From positions 53,954,309 to 54,018,308 of the forward strand of contig OZ024861.1 in the NCBI GenBank assembly GCA_964017155.1: a stretch of 64,000 nucleotides of DNA, written 5' to 3'. Position numbers and translations under genes: made by a program. This document shows positions 37,233 to 49,095 of the stretch, one piece after another. The notes under the pieces were generated by a model. It made no database searches, had not been told where the DNA came from, and worked only from the letters and a program-made list of their open reading frames with translations. The DNA comes from Oasisia sp. SBJ-2009. Lineage: Eukaryota; Annelida; Polychaeta; Sabellida; Siboglinidae. Every line of letters starts with the position of its first letter. Position 1 is the stretch's first letter.

Positions 37233-37413
37233 CTGATCCCCGTAGACGGATCGGACTTTGTCGTTTTCCTCGATTTGTTTCCAAAAGTTGGCAAGACGAC
37301 GCGCACGGTCAGTTGGTTTCGTCGAGAGAGTCGTAGTTACACCCCTTGCGTGGCACACGCCCGAGAAGACCGACCGGCGCGTCGAACTTGGCCGTTTCTC
37401 TCGATTCTCAAAA
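37233..37413 (+). repeat. 181-bp A variant with a 1-base deletion in the box (gatccccgtag)
   Basis: One c is missing from the c-run of the box. Four A units carry it, at 37233, 40887, 45271 and 50925. It occurs only in the 3654-bp higher-order unit and marks each of its four copies. The frame shift is why a different 115-codon open frame appears here; that frame has no other support. Confidence 0.92.
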
Positions 37414-37592
37414 CTGATCCCCCGTAGACGGATCGGACTTTGTCGTTTTCCTCGATTTGTGCAACTATCACCCTGTTAAGGTCGCCAAATGCCTCGTCAC
37501 CTCATCTAGTTAGTGGTTCATTATTACTCCCGCCGTTTACCCAGCGGTCTGCACGGAATTCTGTTGAAAAGAATGTAAACAGACTTCCCCAA

Positions 37593-38140
37593 CTGATCCC
37601 CCGTAGACGGATCGGACTTTGTCGTTTTCCTCGATTTGTTTCCAAAAGTTGGCAAGACCACGCGCACGGTCAGTTGGTTTCGTCGAGAGAGTCGTAGTTA
37701 CACTCCGTGCGTGGAATACGCCCGAGAAGACCGACCGGCGCGTCGAACTTGGCCATTTCTCTCGATTCTCAAAACTGATCCCCCGTAGACGGATCGGACT
37801 TTGTCGTTTTCCTCGATTTGTGCAACTATCACCGTGTTAAGGTCGCCAAATGCCTCGTCACCTCATCTAGTTAGTGTTTCATTATTACTCCCGCCGTTTA
37901 CCCAGCGGTCGGCACGGAATTCTGTTGAAAAGAATGTAAACAGACATTTACGCTTCCACTACTGATCCCCCGTAGACGGATCGGACTTTGTCGTTTTGCT
38001 CGATTTGTGCAACTATCACCCTGTTAAGGTCGCCAAATGTCTTGACACCTTATCTAGTTAGTGGTTCATTATTACTACCGCCGTTTACCCAGCGGTCGCC
38101 ACGGAATTATGTTGAAAAGAATGTAAACAGACTTCCCCAA
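37593..38140 (+). repeat. ABB trimer with long B then short B (548 bp), tagged variant
   Basis: A 37593-37774, type I first B 37775-37961, short second B 37962-38140. The second B has two private marks, accttatctag and actaccgcc. The same tagged trimer recurs at 41247, 45631, 46901 and 51285, so all five derive from one event. This copy differs from the other four in having gaattatg rather than gaattctg in the second B, and gaccacgcg in the A unit. Confidence 0.9.
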
Positions 38141-39057
38141 CTGATCCCCCGTAGACGGATCGGACTTTGTCGTTTTCCTCGATTTGTTTCCAAAAGTTGG
38201 CAAGACGACGCGCACGGTCAGTTGGTTTCGTCGAGAGAGTCGTAGTTACACCCCTTGCGTGGCACACGCCCGAGAAGACCGACCGGCGCGTCGAACTTGG
38301 CCGTTTCTCTCGATTCTCAAAACTGATCCCCCGTAGACGGATCGGACTTTGTCGTTTTCCTCGATTTGTGCAACTATCACCCTGTTAAGGTCGCCAAATG
38401 CCTCGTCACCTCATCTAGTTAGTGGTTCATTATTACTCCCGCCGTTTACCCAGCGGTCTGCACGGAATTCTGTTGAAAAGAATGTAAACAGACTTCCCCA
38501 ACTGATCCCCCGTAGACGGATCGGACTTTGTCGTTTTCCTCGATTTGTTTCCAAAAGTTGGCAAGACGACGCGCACGGTCAGTTGGTTTCGTCGAGAGAG
38601 TCGTAGTTACACTCCGTGCGTGGAATACGCCCGAGAAGACCGACCGGCGCGTCGAACTTGGCCATTTCTCTCGATTCTCAAAACTGATCCCCCGTAGACG
38701 GATCGGACATTGTCGTTTTCCTCGATTTGTGCAACTATCACCGTGTTAAGGTCGCCAAATGCCTCGTCACCTCATCTAGTTAGTGTTTCATTATTACTCC
38801 CGCCGTTTACCCAGCGGTCGGCACGGAATTCTGTTGAAAAGAATGTAAACAGACATTTACGCTTCCACTACTGATCCCCCGTAGACGGATCGGACTTTGT
38901 CGTTTTGCTCGATTTGTGCAACTATCACCCTGTTAAGGTCGCCAAATGTCTTGACACCTCATCTAGTTAGTGGTTCATTATTACTCCCGCCGTTTACCCA
39001 GCGGTCGCCACGGAATTCTGTTGAAAAGAATGTAAACAGACATTTACGCTTCCCCAA

Positions 39058-42000
39058 CTGATCCCCCGTTACCGGATCGGACTTTGTCGTTTTCCTCGAT
39101 TTGTTTCCAAAAGTTGGCAAGACGACGCGCACGGTCAGTTGGTTTCGTCGAGAGAGTCGTAGTTACACTCCGTGCGTGGAATACGGCCGAGAAGACCGAC
39201 CAGCGCGTCGAACTTGGCCGTTTCTCTCGATTCTCAAAACTGATCCCCCGTAGACGGATCGGACTTTGTCGTTTTGCTCGATTTGTGCAACTATCACCCT
39301 GTTAAGGTCGCCAAATGTCTTGACACCTCATCTAGTTAGTGGTTCATTATTACTCCCGCCGTTTACCCAGCGGTCGGCACGGAATTCTGTTGAAAAGAAT
39401 GTAAACAGACATTTACGCTTCCCCAACTGATCCCCCGTAGACGGATCGGACTTTGTCGTTTTCCACGATTTGTTTCCAAAAGTTGGCAAGACGGCGCGCA
39501 CGGTCAGTTGGTTTCGTCGAGAGAGTCGTAGTTACACTCCGTGCGTGGAATACGCCCGAGAAGACCGACCGGCGCGTCGAACTTGGCCGTTTCTCTCGAT
39601 TCTCAAAACTGATCCCCCGTAGACGGATCGGACTTTGTCGTTTTCCTCGATTTGTGCAACTATCACCCTGTTAAGGTCGACAAATGCCTCGTCACCTCAT
39701 CTAGTTAGTGGTTCATTATTACTCCCGCCGTTTACCCAGCGGTCAGCACGGAATTCTGTTGAAAAGAATGTAAACAGACATTTACGCTTCCCCAACTGAT
39801 CCCCCGTTACCGGATCGGACTTTGTCGTTTTCCTCGATTTGTTTCCAAAAGTTGGCAAGACGACGCGCACGGTCAGTTGGTTTCGTCGAGAGAGTCGTAG
39901 TTACACTCCGTGCGTGGAATACGCCCGAGAAGACCGACCGGCGCGTCGAACTTGGCCGTTTCTCTCGATTCTCAAAACTGATCCCCCGTAGACGGATCGG
40001 ACTTTGTCGTTTTCCTCGATTTGTGCAACTATCACCCTGTTAAGGTCTCCAAATGCCTCGTCACCTCATCTAGTTAGTGGTTCATTATTACTCCCGCCGT
40101 TTACCCAGCTGTCGGCACGGAATTCTGTTGAAAAGAATGTAAACAGACTTCCCCAACTGATCCCCCGTAGACGGATCGGACTTTGTCGTTTTCCTCGATT
40201 TGTTTCCAAAAGTTGGCAAGACGACGCGCACGGTCAGTTGGTTTCGTCGAGAGAGTCGTAGTTACACCCCTTGCGTGGCACACGCCCGAGAAGACCGACC
40301 GGCGCGTCGAACTTGGCCGTTTCTCTCGATTCTCAAAACTGATCCCCCGTAGACGGATCGGACTTTGTCGTTTTCCTCGATTTGTGCAACTATCACCCTG
40401 TTAAGGTCGCCAAATGCCTCGTCACCTCATCTAGTTAGTGGTTCATTATTACTCCCGCCGTTTACCCAGCGGTCTGCACGGAATTCTGTTGAAAAGAATG
40501 TAAACAGACATTTACGCTTCCCCAACTGATCCCCCGTTAGCGGATCGGACTTTGTCGTTTTCCTCGATTTGTTTCCAAAAGTTGGCAAAACGACGCGCAC
40601 GGTCAGTTGGTTTCGTCGAGAGAGTCGTAGTTACACTCCGTGCGTGGAATACGCCCGAGAAGACCGACCGGCGCGTCGAACTTGGCCGTTTCTCTCGATT
40701 CTCAAAACTGATCCCCCGTAGACGGATCGGACTTTGTCGTTTTCCTCGATTTGTGCAACTATCACCCTGTTAAGGTCTCCAAATGCCTCGTCACCTCATC
40801 TAGTTAGTGGTTCATTATTACTCCCGCCGTTTACCCAGCGGTCGGCACGGAATTCTGTTGAAAAGAATGTAAACAGACTTCCCCAACTGATCCCCGTAGA
40901 CGGATCGGACTTTGTCGTTTTCCTCGATTTGTTTCCAAAAGTTGGCAAGACGACGCGCACGGTCAGTTGGTTTCGTCGAGAGAGTCGTAGTTACACCCCT
41001 TGCGTGGCACACGCCCGAGAAGACCGACCGGCGCGTCGAACTTGGCCGTTTCTCTCGATTCTCAAAACTGATCCCCCGTAGACGGATCGGACTTTGTCGT
41101 TTTCCTCGATTTGTGCAACTATCACCCTGTTAAGGTCGCCAAATGCCTCGTCACCTCATCTAGTTAGTGGTTCATTATTACTCCCGCCGTTTACCCAGCG
41201 GTCTGCACGGAATTCTGTTGAAAAGAATGTAAACAGACTTCCCCAACTGATCCCCCGTAGACGGATCGGACTTTGTCGTTTTCCTCGATTTGTTTCCAAA
41301 AGTTGGCAAGACGACGCGCACGGTCAGTTGGTTTCGTCGAGAGAGTCGTAGTTACACTCCGTGCGTGGAATACGCCCGAGAAGACAGACCGGCGCGTCGA
41401 ACTTGGCCATTTCTCTCGATTCTCAAAACTGATCCCCCGTAGACGGATCGGACTTTGTCGTTTTCCTCGATTTGTGCAACTATCACCGTGTTAAGGTCGC
41501 CAAATGCCTCGTCACCTCATCTAGTTAGTGTTTCATTATTACTCCCGCCGTTTACCCAGCGGTCGGCACGGAATTCTGTTGAAAAGAATGTAAACAGACA
41601 TTTACGCTTCCACTACTGATCCCCCGTAGACGGATCGGACTTTGTCGTTTTGCTCGATTTGTGCAACTATCACCCTGTTAAGGTCGCCAAATGTCTTGAC
41701 ACCTTATCTAGTTAGTGGTTCATTATTACTACCGCCGTTTACCCAGCGGTCGCCACGGAATTCTGTTGAAAAGAATGTAAACAGACTTCCCCAACTGATC
41801 CCCCGTAGACGGATCGGACTTTGTCGTTTTCCTCGATTTGTTTCCAAAAGTTGGCAAGACGACGCGCACGGTCAGTTGGTTTCGTCGAGAGAGTCGTAGT
41901 TACACCCCTTGCGTGGCACACGCCCGAGAAGACCGACCGGCGCGTCGAACTTGGCCGTTTCTCTCGATTCTCAAAACTGATCCCCCGTAGACGGATCGGA

Positions 42001-42711
42001 CTTTGTCGTTTTCCTCGATTTGTGCAACTATCACCCTGTTAAGGTCGCCAAATGCCTCGTCACCTCATCTAGTTAGTGGTTCATTATTACTCCCGCCGTT
42101 TACCCAGCGGTCTGCACGGAATTCTGTTGAAAAGAATGTAAACAGACTTCCCCAACTGATCCCCCGTAGACGGATCGGACTTTGTCGTTTTCCTCGATTT
42201 GTTTCCAAAAGTTGGCAAGACGACGCGCACGGTCAGTTGGTTTCGTCGAGAGAGTCGTAGTTACACTCCGTGCGTGGAATACGCCCGAGAAGACCGACCG
42301 GCGCGTCGAACTTGGCCATTTCTCTCGATTCTCAAAACTGATCCCCCGTAGACGGATCGGACATTGTCGTTTTCCTCGATTTGTGCAACTATCACCGTGT
42401 TAAGGTCGCCAAATGCCTCGTCACCTCATCTAGTTAGTGTTTCATTATTACTCCCGCCGTTTACCCAGCGGTCGGCACGGAATTCTGTTGAAAAGAATGT
42501 AAACAGACATTTACGCTTCCACTACTGATCCCCCGTAGACGGATCGGACTTTGTCGTTTTGCTCGATTTGTGCAACTATCACCCTGTTAAGGTCGCCAAA
42601 TGTCTTGACACCTCATCTAGTTAGTGGTTCATTATTACTCCCGCCGTTTACCCAGCGGTCGCCACGGAATTCTGTTGAAAAGAATGTAAACAGACATTTA
42701 CGCTTCCCCAA
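39058..42711 (+). repeat. 3654-bp higher-order unit, copy b
   Basis: Order: l39058 l39427 s39796 l40157 s40526 m40887 u41247 s41795 t42156, directly abutting copy a. Private changes: gcaaaacgac near 40588 and agacagacc near 41386. Confidence 0.92.
40339..40525 (+). repeat. Monomer B, long form, representative copy (187 bp)
   Basis: Offsets 1-47 are the shared box. Offsets 48-187 are specific to B, beginning gcaactatcaccc and ending acatttacgcttccccaa. GC is about 48%, with 13 CpG against about 10.5 expected. An EcoRI site (gaattc) lies near offset 143 in most copies and is lost in copies reading gaattatg. Offsets 48-102 and 104-129 resemble 28S rRNA in opposite orientations; these are annotated separately on another copy. 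Main variants: cctcg or gctcg at the end of the box; gcctcgtcacc, gccttgacacc, gccttaacacc or gtcttgacacc at offsets 78-88; and ggcac, gccac, agcac or tgcac at offsets 136-140. Confidence 0.95.
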
Positions 42712-43441
42712 CTGATCCCCCGTAGACGGATCGGACTTTGTCGTTTTCTTCGATTTGTTTCCAAAAGTTGGCAAGACGACGCGCACGGTCAGTTGGTTTC
42801 GTCGAGAGAGTCGTAGTTACACTCCGTGCGTGGAATACGGCCGAGAAGACCGACCAGCGCGTCGAACTTGGCCGTTTCTCTCGATTCTCAAAACTGATCC
42901 CCCGTAGACGGATCGGACTTTGTCGTTTTGCTCGATTTGTGCAACTATCACCCTGTTAAGGTCGCCAAATGCCTTGACACCTCATCTAGTTAGTGGTTCA
43001 TTATTACTCCCGCCGTTAACCCAGCGGTCGGCACTGAATTCTGTTGAAAAGAATGTAAACAGACTTCCCCAACTGATCCCCCGTAGACGGATCGGACTTT
43101 GTCGTTTTCCTCGATTTGTTTCCAAAAGTTGGCAAGACGACGCGCACGGTCAGTTGGTTTCGTCGAGAGAGTCGTAGTTACACCCCTTGCGTGGCACACG
43201 CCCGAGAAGACCGACCGGCGCGTCGAACTTGGCCGTTTCTCTCGATTCTCAAAACTGATCCCCCGTAGACGGATCGGACTTTGTCGTTTTGCTCGATTTG
43301 TGCAACTATCACCCTGTTAAGGTCGCCAAATGTCTTGACACCTCATCTAGTTAGTGGTTCATTATTACTCCCGCCGTTTACCCAGCGGTCGCCACGGAAT
43401 TCTGTTGAAAAGAATGTAAACAGACATTTACGCTTCCCCAA
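42712..43441 (+). repeat. 730-bp spacer (s + l) between higher-order units
   Basis: s42712 and l43073. The short B of the first dimer has two unusual changes, cgttaaccc and cactgaattc. The same pair recurs at 48366-49095 and 52750-53479, so copies c and d are best seen as 730 + 3654 = 4384-bp units. Private change here: gttttcttcg near 42749. Confidence 0.88.
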
Positions 43442-46400
43442 CTGATCCCCCGTTACCGGATCGGACTTTGTCGTTTTCCTCGATTTGTTTCCAAAAGTTG
43501 GCAAGACGACGCGCACGGTCAGTTGGTTTCGTCGAGAGAGTCGTAGTTACACTCCGTGCGTGGAATACGGCCGAGAAGACCGACCAGCGCGTCGAACTTG
43601 GCCGTTTCTCTCGATTCTCAAAACTGATCCCCCGTAGACGGATCGGACTTTGTCGTTTTGCTCGATTTGTGCAACTATCACCCTGTTAAGGTCGCCAAAT
43701 GTCTTGACACCTCATCTAGTTAGTGGTTCATTATTACTCCCGCCGTTTACCCAGCGGTCGGCACGGAATTCTGTTGAAAAGAATGTAAACAGACATTTAC
43801 GCTTCCCCAACTGATCCCCCGTAGACGGATCGGACTTTGTCGTTTTCCACGATTTGTTTCCAAAAGTTGGCAAGACGGCGCGCACGGTCAGTTGGTTTCG
43901 TCGAGAGAGTCGTAGTTACACTCCGTGCGTGGAATACGCCCGAGAAGACCGACCGGCGCGTCGAACTTGGCCGTTTCTCTCGATTCTCAAAACTGATCCC
44001 CCGTAGACGGATCGGACTTTGTCGTTTTCCTCGATTTGTGCAACTATCACCCTGTTAAGGTCGACAAATGCCTCGTCACCTCATCTAGTTAGTGGTTCAT
44101 TATTACTCCCGCCGTTTACCCAGCGGTCAGCACGGAATTCTGTTGAAAAGAATGTAAACAGACATTTACGCTTCCCCAACTGATCCCCCGTTACCGGATC
44201 GGACTTTGTCGTTTTCCTCGATTTGTTTCCAAAAGTTGGCAAGACGACGCGCACGGTCAGTTGGTTTCGTCGAGAGAGTCGTAGTTACACTCCGTGCGTG
44301 GAATACGCCCGAGAAGACCGACCGGCGCGTCGAACTTGGCCGTTTCTCTCGATTCTCAAAACTGATCCCCCGTAGACGGATCGGACTTTGTCGTTTTCCT
44401 CGATTTGTGCAACTATCACCCTGTTAAGGTCTCCAAATGCCTCGTCACCTCATCTAGTTAGTGGTTCATTATTACTCCCGCCGTTTACCCAGCTGTCGGC
44501 ACGGAATTCTGTTGAAAAGAATGTAAACAGACTTCCCCAACTGATCCCCCGTAGACGGATCGGACTTTGTCGTTTTCCTCGATTTGTTTCCAAAAGTTGG
44601 CAAGACGACGCGCACGGTCAGTTGGTTTCGTCGAGAGAGTCGTAGTTACACCCCTTGCGTGGCACACGCCCGAGAAGACCGACCGGCGCGTCGAACTTGG
44701 CCGTTTCTCTCGATTCTCAAAACTGATCCCCCGTAGACGGATCGGACTTTGTCGTTTTCCTCGATTTGTGCAACTATCACCCTGTTAAGGTCGCCAAATG
44801 CCTCGTCACCTCATCTAGTTAGTGGTTCATTATTACTCCCGCCGTTTACCCAGCGGTCTGCACGGAATTCTGTTGAAAAGAATGTAAACAGACATTTACG
44901 CTTCCCCAACTGATCCCCCGTTAGCGGATCGGACTTTGTCGTTTTCCTCGATTTGTTTCCAAAAGTTGGCAAGACGACGCGCACGGTCAGTTGGTTTCGT
45001 CGAGAGAGTCGTAGTTACACTCCGTGCGTGGAATACGCCCGAGAAGACCGACCGGCGCGTCGAACTTGGCCGTTTCTCTCGATTCTCAAAACTGATCCCC
45101 CGTAGACGGATCGGACTTTGTCGTTTTCCTCGATTTGTGCAACTATCACCCTGTTAAGGTCTCCAAATGCCTCGTCACCTCATCTAGTTAGTGGTTCATT
45201 ATTACTCCCGCCGTTTACCCAGCGGTCGGCACGGAATTCTGTTGAAAAGAATGTAAACAGACTTCCCCAACTGATCCCCGTAGACGGATCGGACTTTGTC
45301 GTTTTCCTCGATTTGTTTCCAAAAGTTGGCAAGACGACGCGCACGGTCAGTTGGTTTCGTCGAGAGAGTCGTAGTTACACCCCTTGCGTGGCACACGCCC
45401 GAGAAGACCGACCGGCGCGTCGAACTTGGCCGTTTCTCTCGATTCTCAAAACTGATCCCCCGTAGACGGATCGGACTTTGTCGTTTTCCTCGATTTGTGC
45501 AACTATCACCCTGTTAAGGTCGCCAAATGCCTCGTCACCTCATCTAGTTAGTGGTTCATTATTACTCCCGCCGTTTACCCAGCGGTCTGCACGGAATTCT
45601 GTTGAAAAGAATGTAAACAGACTTCCCCAACTGATCCCCCGTAGACGGATCGGACTTTGTCGTTTTCCTCGATTTGTTTCCAAAAGTTGGCAAGACGACG
45701 CGCACGGTCAGTTGGTTTCGTCGAGAGAGTCGTAGTTACACTCCGTGCGTGGAATACGCCCGAGAAGACCGACCGACGCGTCGAACTTGGCCATTTCTCT
45801 CGATTCTCAAAACTGATCCCCCGTAGACGGATCGGACTTTGTCGTTTTCCTCGATTTGTGCAACTATCACCGTGTTAAGGTCGCCAAATGCCTCGTCACC
45901 TCATCTAGTTAGTGTTTCATTATTACTCCCGCCGTTTACCCAGCGGTCGGCACGGAATTCTGTTGAAAAGAATGTAAACAGACATTTACGCTTCCACTAC
46001 TGATCCCCCGTAGACGGATCGGACTTTGTCGTTTTGCTCGATTTGTGCAACTATCACCCTGTTAAGGTCGCCAAATGTCTTGACACCTTATCTAGTTAGT
46101 GGTTCATTATTACTACCGCCGTTTACCCAGCGGTCGCCACGGAATTCTGTTGAAAAGAATGTAAACAGACTTCCCCAACTGATCCCCCGTAGACGGATCG
46201 GACTTTGTCGTTTTCCTCGATTTGTTTCCAAAAGTTGGCAAGACGACGCGCACGGTCAGTTGGTTTCGTCGAGAGAGTCGTAGTTACACCCCTTGCGTGG
46301 CACACGCCCGAGAAGACCGACCGGCGCGTCGAACTTGGCCGTTTCTCTCGATTCTCAAAACTGATCCCCCGTAGACGGATCGGACTTTGTCGTTTTCCTC

Positions 46401-48365
46401 GATTTGTGCAACTATCACCCTGTTAAGGTCGCCAAATGCCTCGTCACCTCATCTAGTTAGTGGTTCATTATTACTCCCGCCGTTTACCCAGCGGTCTGCA
46501 CGGAATTCTGTTGAAAAGAATGTAAACAGACTTCCCCAACTGATCCCCCGTAGACGGATCGGACTTTGTCGTTTTCCTCGATTTGTTTCCAAAAGTTGGC
46601 AAGACGACGCGCACGGTCAGTTGGTTTCGTCGAGAGAGTCGTAGTTACACTCCGTGCGTGGAATACGCCCGAGAAGACCGACCGGCGCGTCGAACTTGGC
46701 CATTTCTCTCGATTCTCAAAACTGATCCCCCGTAGACGGATCGGACTTTGTCGTTTTCCTCGATTTGTGCAACTATCACCCTGTTAAGGTCGCCAAATGC
46801 CTCGTCACCTCATCTAGTTAGTGGTTCATTATTACTCCCGCCGTTTACCCAGCGGTCTGCACGGAATTCTGTTGAAAAGAATGTAAACAGACTTCCCCAA
46901 CTGATCCCCCGTAGACGGATCGGACTTTGTCGTTTTCCTCGATTTGTTTCCAAAAGTTGGCAAGACGACGCGCACGGTCAGTTGGTTTCGTCGAGAGAGT
47001 CGTAGTTACACTCCGTGCGTGGAATACGCCCGAGAAGACCGACCGGCGCGTCGAACTTGGCCATTTCTCTCGATTCTCAAAACTGATCCCCCGTAGACGG
47101 ATCGGACTTTGTCGTTTTCCTCGATTTGTGCAACTATCACCGTGTTAAGGTCGCCAAATGCCTCGTCACCTCATCTAGTTAGTGTTTCATTATTACTCCC
47201 GCCGTTTACCCAGCGGTCGGCACGGAATTCTGTTGAAAAGAATGTAAACAGACATTTACGCTTCCACTACTGATCCCCCGTAGACGGATCGGACTTTGTC
47301 GTTTTGCTCGATTTGTGCAACTATCACCCTGTTAAGGTCGCCAAATGTCTTGACACCTTATCTAGTTAGTGGTTCATTATTACTACCGCCGTTTACCCAG
47401 CGGTCGCCACGGAATTCTGTTGAAAAGAATGTAAACAGACTTCCCCAACTGATCCCCCGTAGACGGATCGGACTTTGTCGTTTTCCTCGATTTGTTTCCA
47501 AAAGTTGGCAAGACGACGCGCACGGTCAGTTGGTTTCGTCGAGAGAGTCGTAGTTACACCCCTTGCGTGGCACACGCCCGAGAAGACCGACCGGCGCGTC
47601 GAACTTGGCCGTTTCTCTCGATTCTCAAAACTGATCCCCCGTAGACGGATCGGACTTTGTCGTTTTCCTCGATTTGTGCAACTATCACCCTGTTAAGGTC
47701 GCCAAATGCCTCGTCACCTCATCTAGTTAGTGGTTCATTATTACTCCCGCCGTTTACCCAGCGGTCTGCACGGAATTCTGTTGAAAAGAATGTAAACAGA
47801 CTTCCCCAACTGATCCCCCGTAGACGGATCGGACTTTGTCGTTTTCCTCGATTTGTTTCCAAAAGTTGGCAAGACGACGCGCACGGTCAGTTGGTTTCGT
47901 CGAGAGAGTCGTAGTTACACTCCGTGCGTGGAATACGCCCGAGAAGACCGACCGGCGCGTCGAACTTGGCCATTTCTCTCGATTCTCAAAACTGATCCCC
48001 CGTAGACGGATCGGACATTGTCGTTTTCCTCGATTTGTGCAACTATCACCGTGTTAAGGTCGCCAAATGCCTCGTCACCTCATCTAGTTAGTGTTTCATT
48101 ATTACTCCCGCCGTTTACCCAGCGGTCGGCACGGAATTCTGTTGAAAAGAATGTAAACAGACATTTACGCTTCCACTACTGATCCCCCGTAGACGGATCG
48201 GACTTTGTCGTTTTGCTCGATTTGTGCAACTATCACCCTGTTAAGGTCGCCAAATGTCTTGACACCTCATCTAGTTAGTGGTTCATTATTACTCCCGCCG
48301 TTTACCCAGCGGTCGCCACGGAATTCTGTTGAAAAGAATGTAAACAGACATTTACGCTTCCCCAA
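43442..48365 (+). repeat. 3654-bp higher-order unit, copy c, with internal 1270-bp duplication
   Basis: Order: l43442 l43811 s44180 l44541 s44910 m45271 u45631 s46179 s46540 u46901 s47449 t47810. The part u s s (45631-46900, 1270 bp) is repeated by u s plus the start of t (46901-48170), which makes this copy 4924 bp. Private change: ccgacgcg near 45775, present in the first but not the second 1270-bp copy. Confidence 0.9.
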
Positions 48366-49095
48366 CTGATCCCCCGTAGACGGATCGGACTTTGTCGTTT
48401 TCCTCGATTTGTTTCCAAAAGTTGGCAAGACGACGCGCACGGTCAGTTGGTTTCGTCGAGAGAGTCGTAGTTACACTCCGTGCGTGGAATACGGCCGAGA
48501 AGACCGACCAGCGCGTCGAACTTGGCCGTTTCTCTCGATTCTCAAAACTGATCCCCCGTAGACGGATCGGACTTTGTCGTTTTGCTCGATTTGTGCAACT
48601 ATCACCCTGTTAAGGTCGCCAAATGCCTTGACACCTCATCTAGTTAGTGGTTCATTATTACTCCCGCCGTTAACCCAGCGGTCGGCACTGAATTCTGTTG
48701 AAAAGAATGTAAACAGACTTCCCCAACTGATCCCCCGTAGACGGATCGGACTTTGTCGTTTTCCTCGATTTGTTTCCAAAAGTTGGCAAGACGACGCGCA
48801 CGGTCAGTTGGTTTCGTCGAGAGAGTCGTAGTTACACCCCTTGCGTGGCACACGCCCGAGAAGACCGACCGGCGCGTCGAACTTGGCCGTTTCTCTCGAT
48901 TCTCAAAACTGATCCCCCGTAGACGGATCGGACTTTGTCGTTTTGCTCGATTTGTGCAACTATCACCCTGTTAAGGTCGCCAAATGTCTTGACACCTCAT
49001 CTAGTTAGTGGTTCATTATTACTCCCGCCGTTTACCCAGCGGTCGCCACGGAATTCTGTTGAAAAGAATGTAAACAGACATTTACGCTTCCCCAA
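48366..49095 (+). repeat. 730-bp spacer (s + l), second copy
   Basis: s48366 and l48727, with the cgttaaccc and cactgaattc marks near 48670 and 48687. It lacks the private gttttcttcg change of the first spacer. Confidence 0.88.

Larger units (their letters stand above)
35404..39057 (+). repeat. 3654-bp higher-order unit, copy a
   Basis: Order: l35404 l35773 s36142 l36503 s36872 m37233 u37593 s38141 t38502. The 1-base deletion at 37233 and the tagged trimer at 37593 identify the unit. Private changes: gaccacgcg near 37659 and gaattatg near 38108. Its first A has gtagacgg where the next copy has gttaccgg. Confidence 0.92.
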
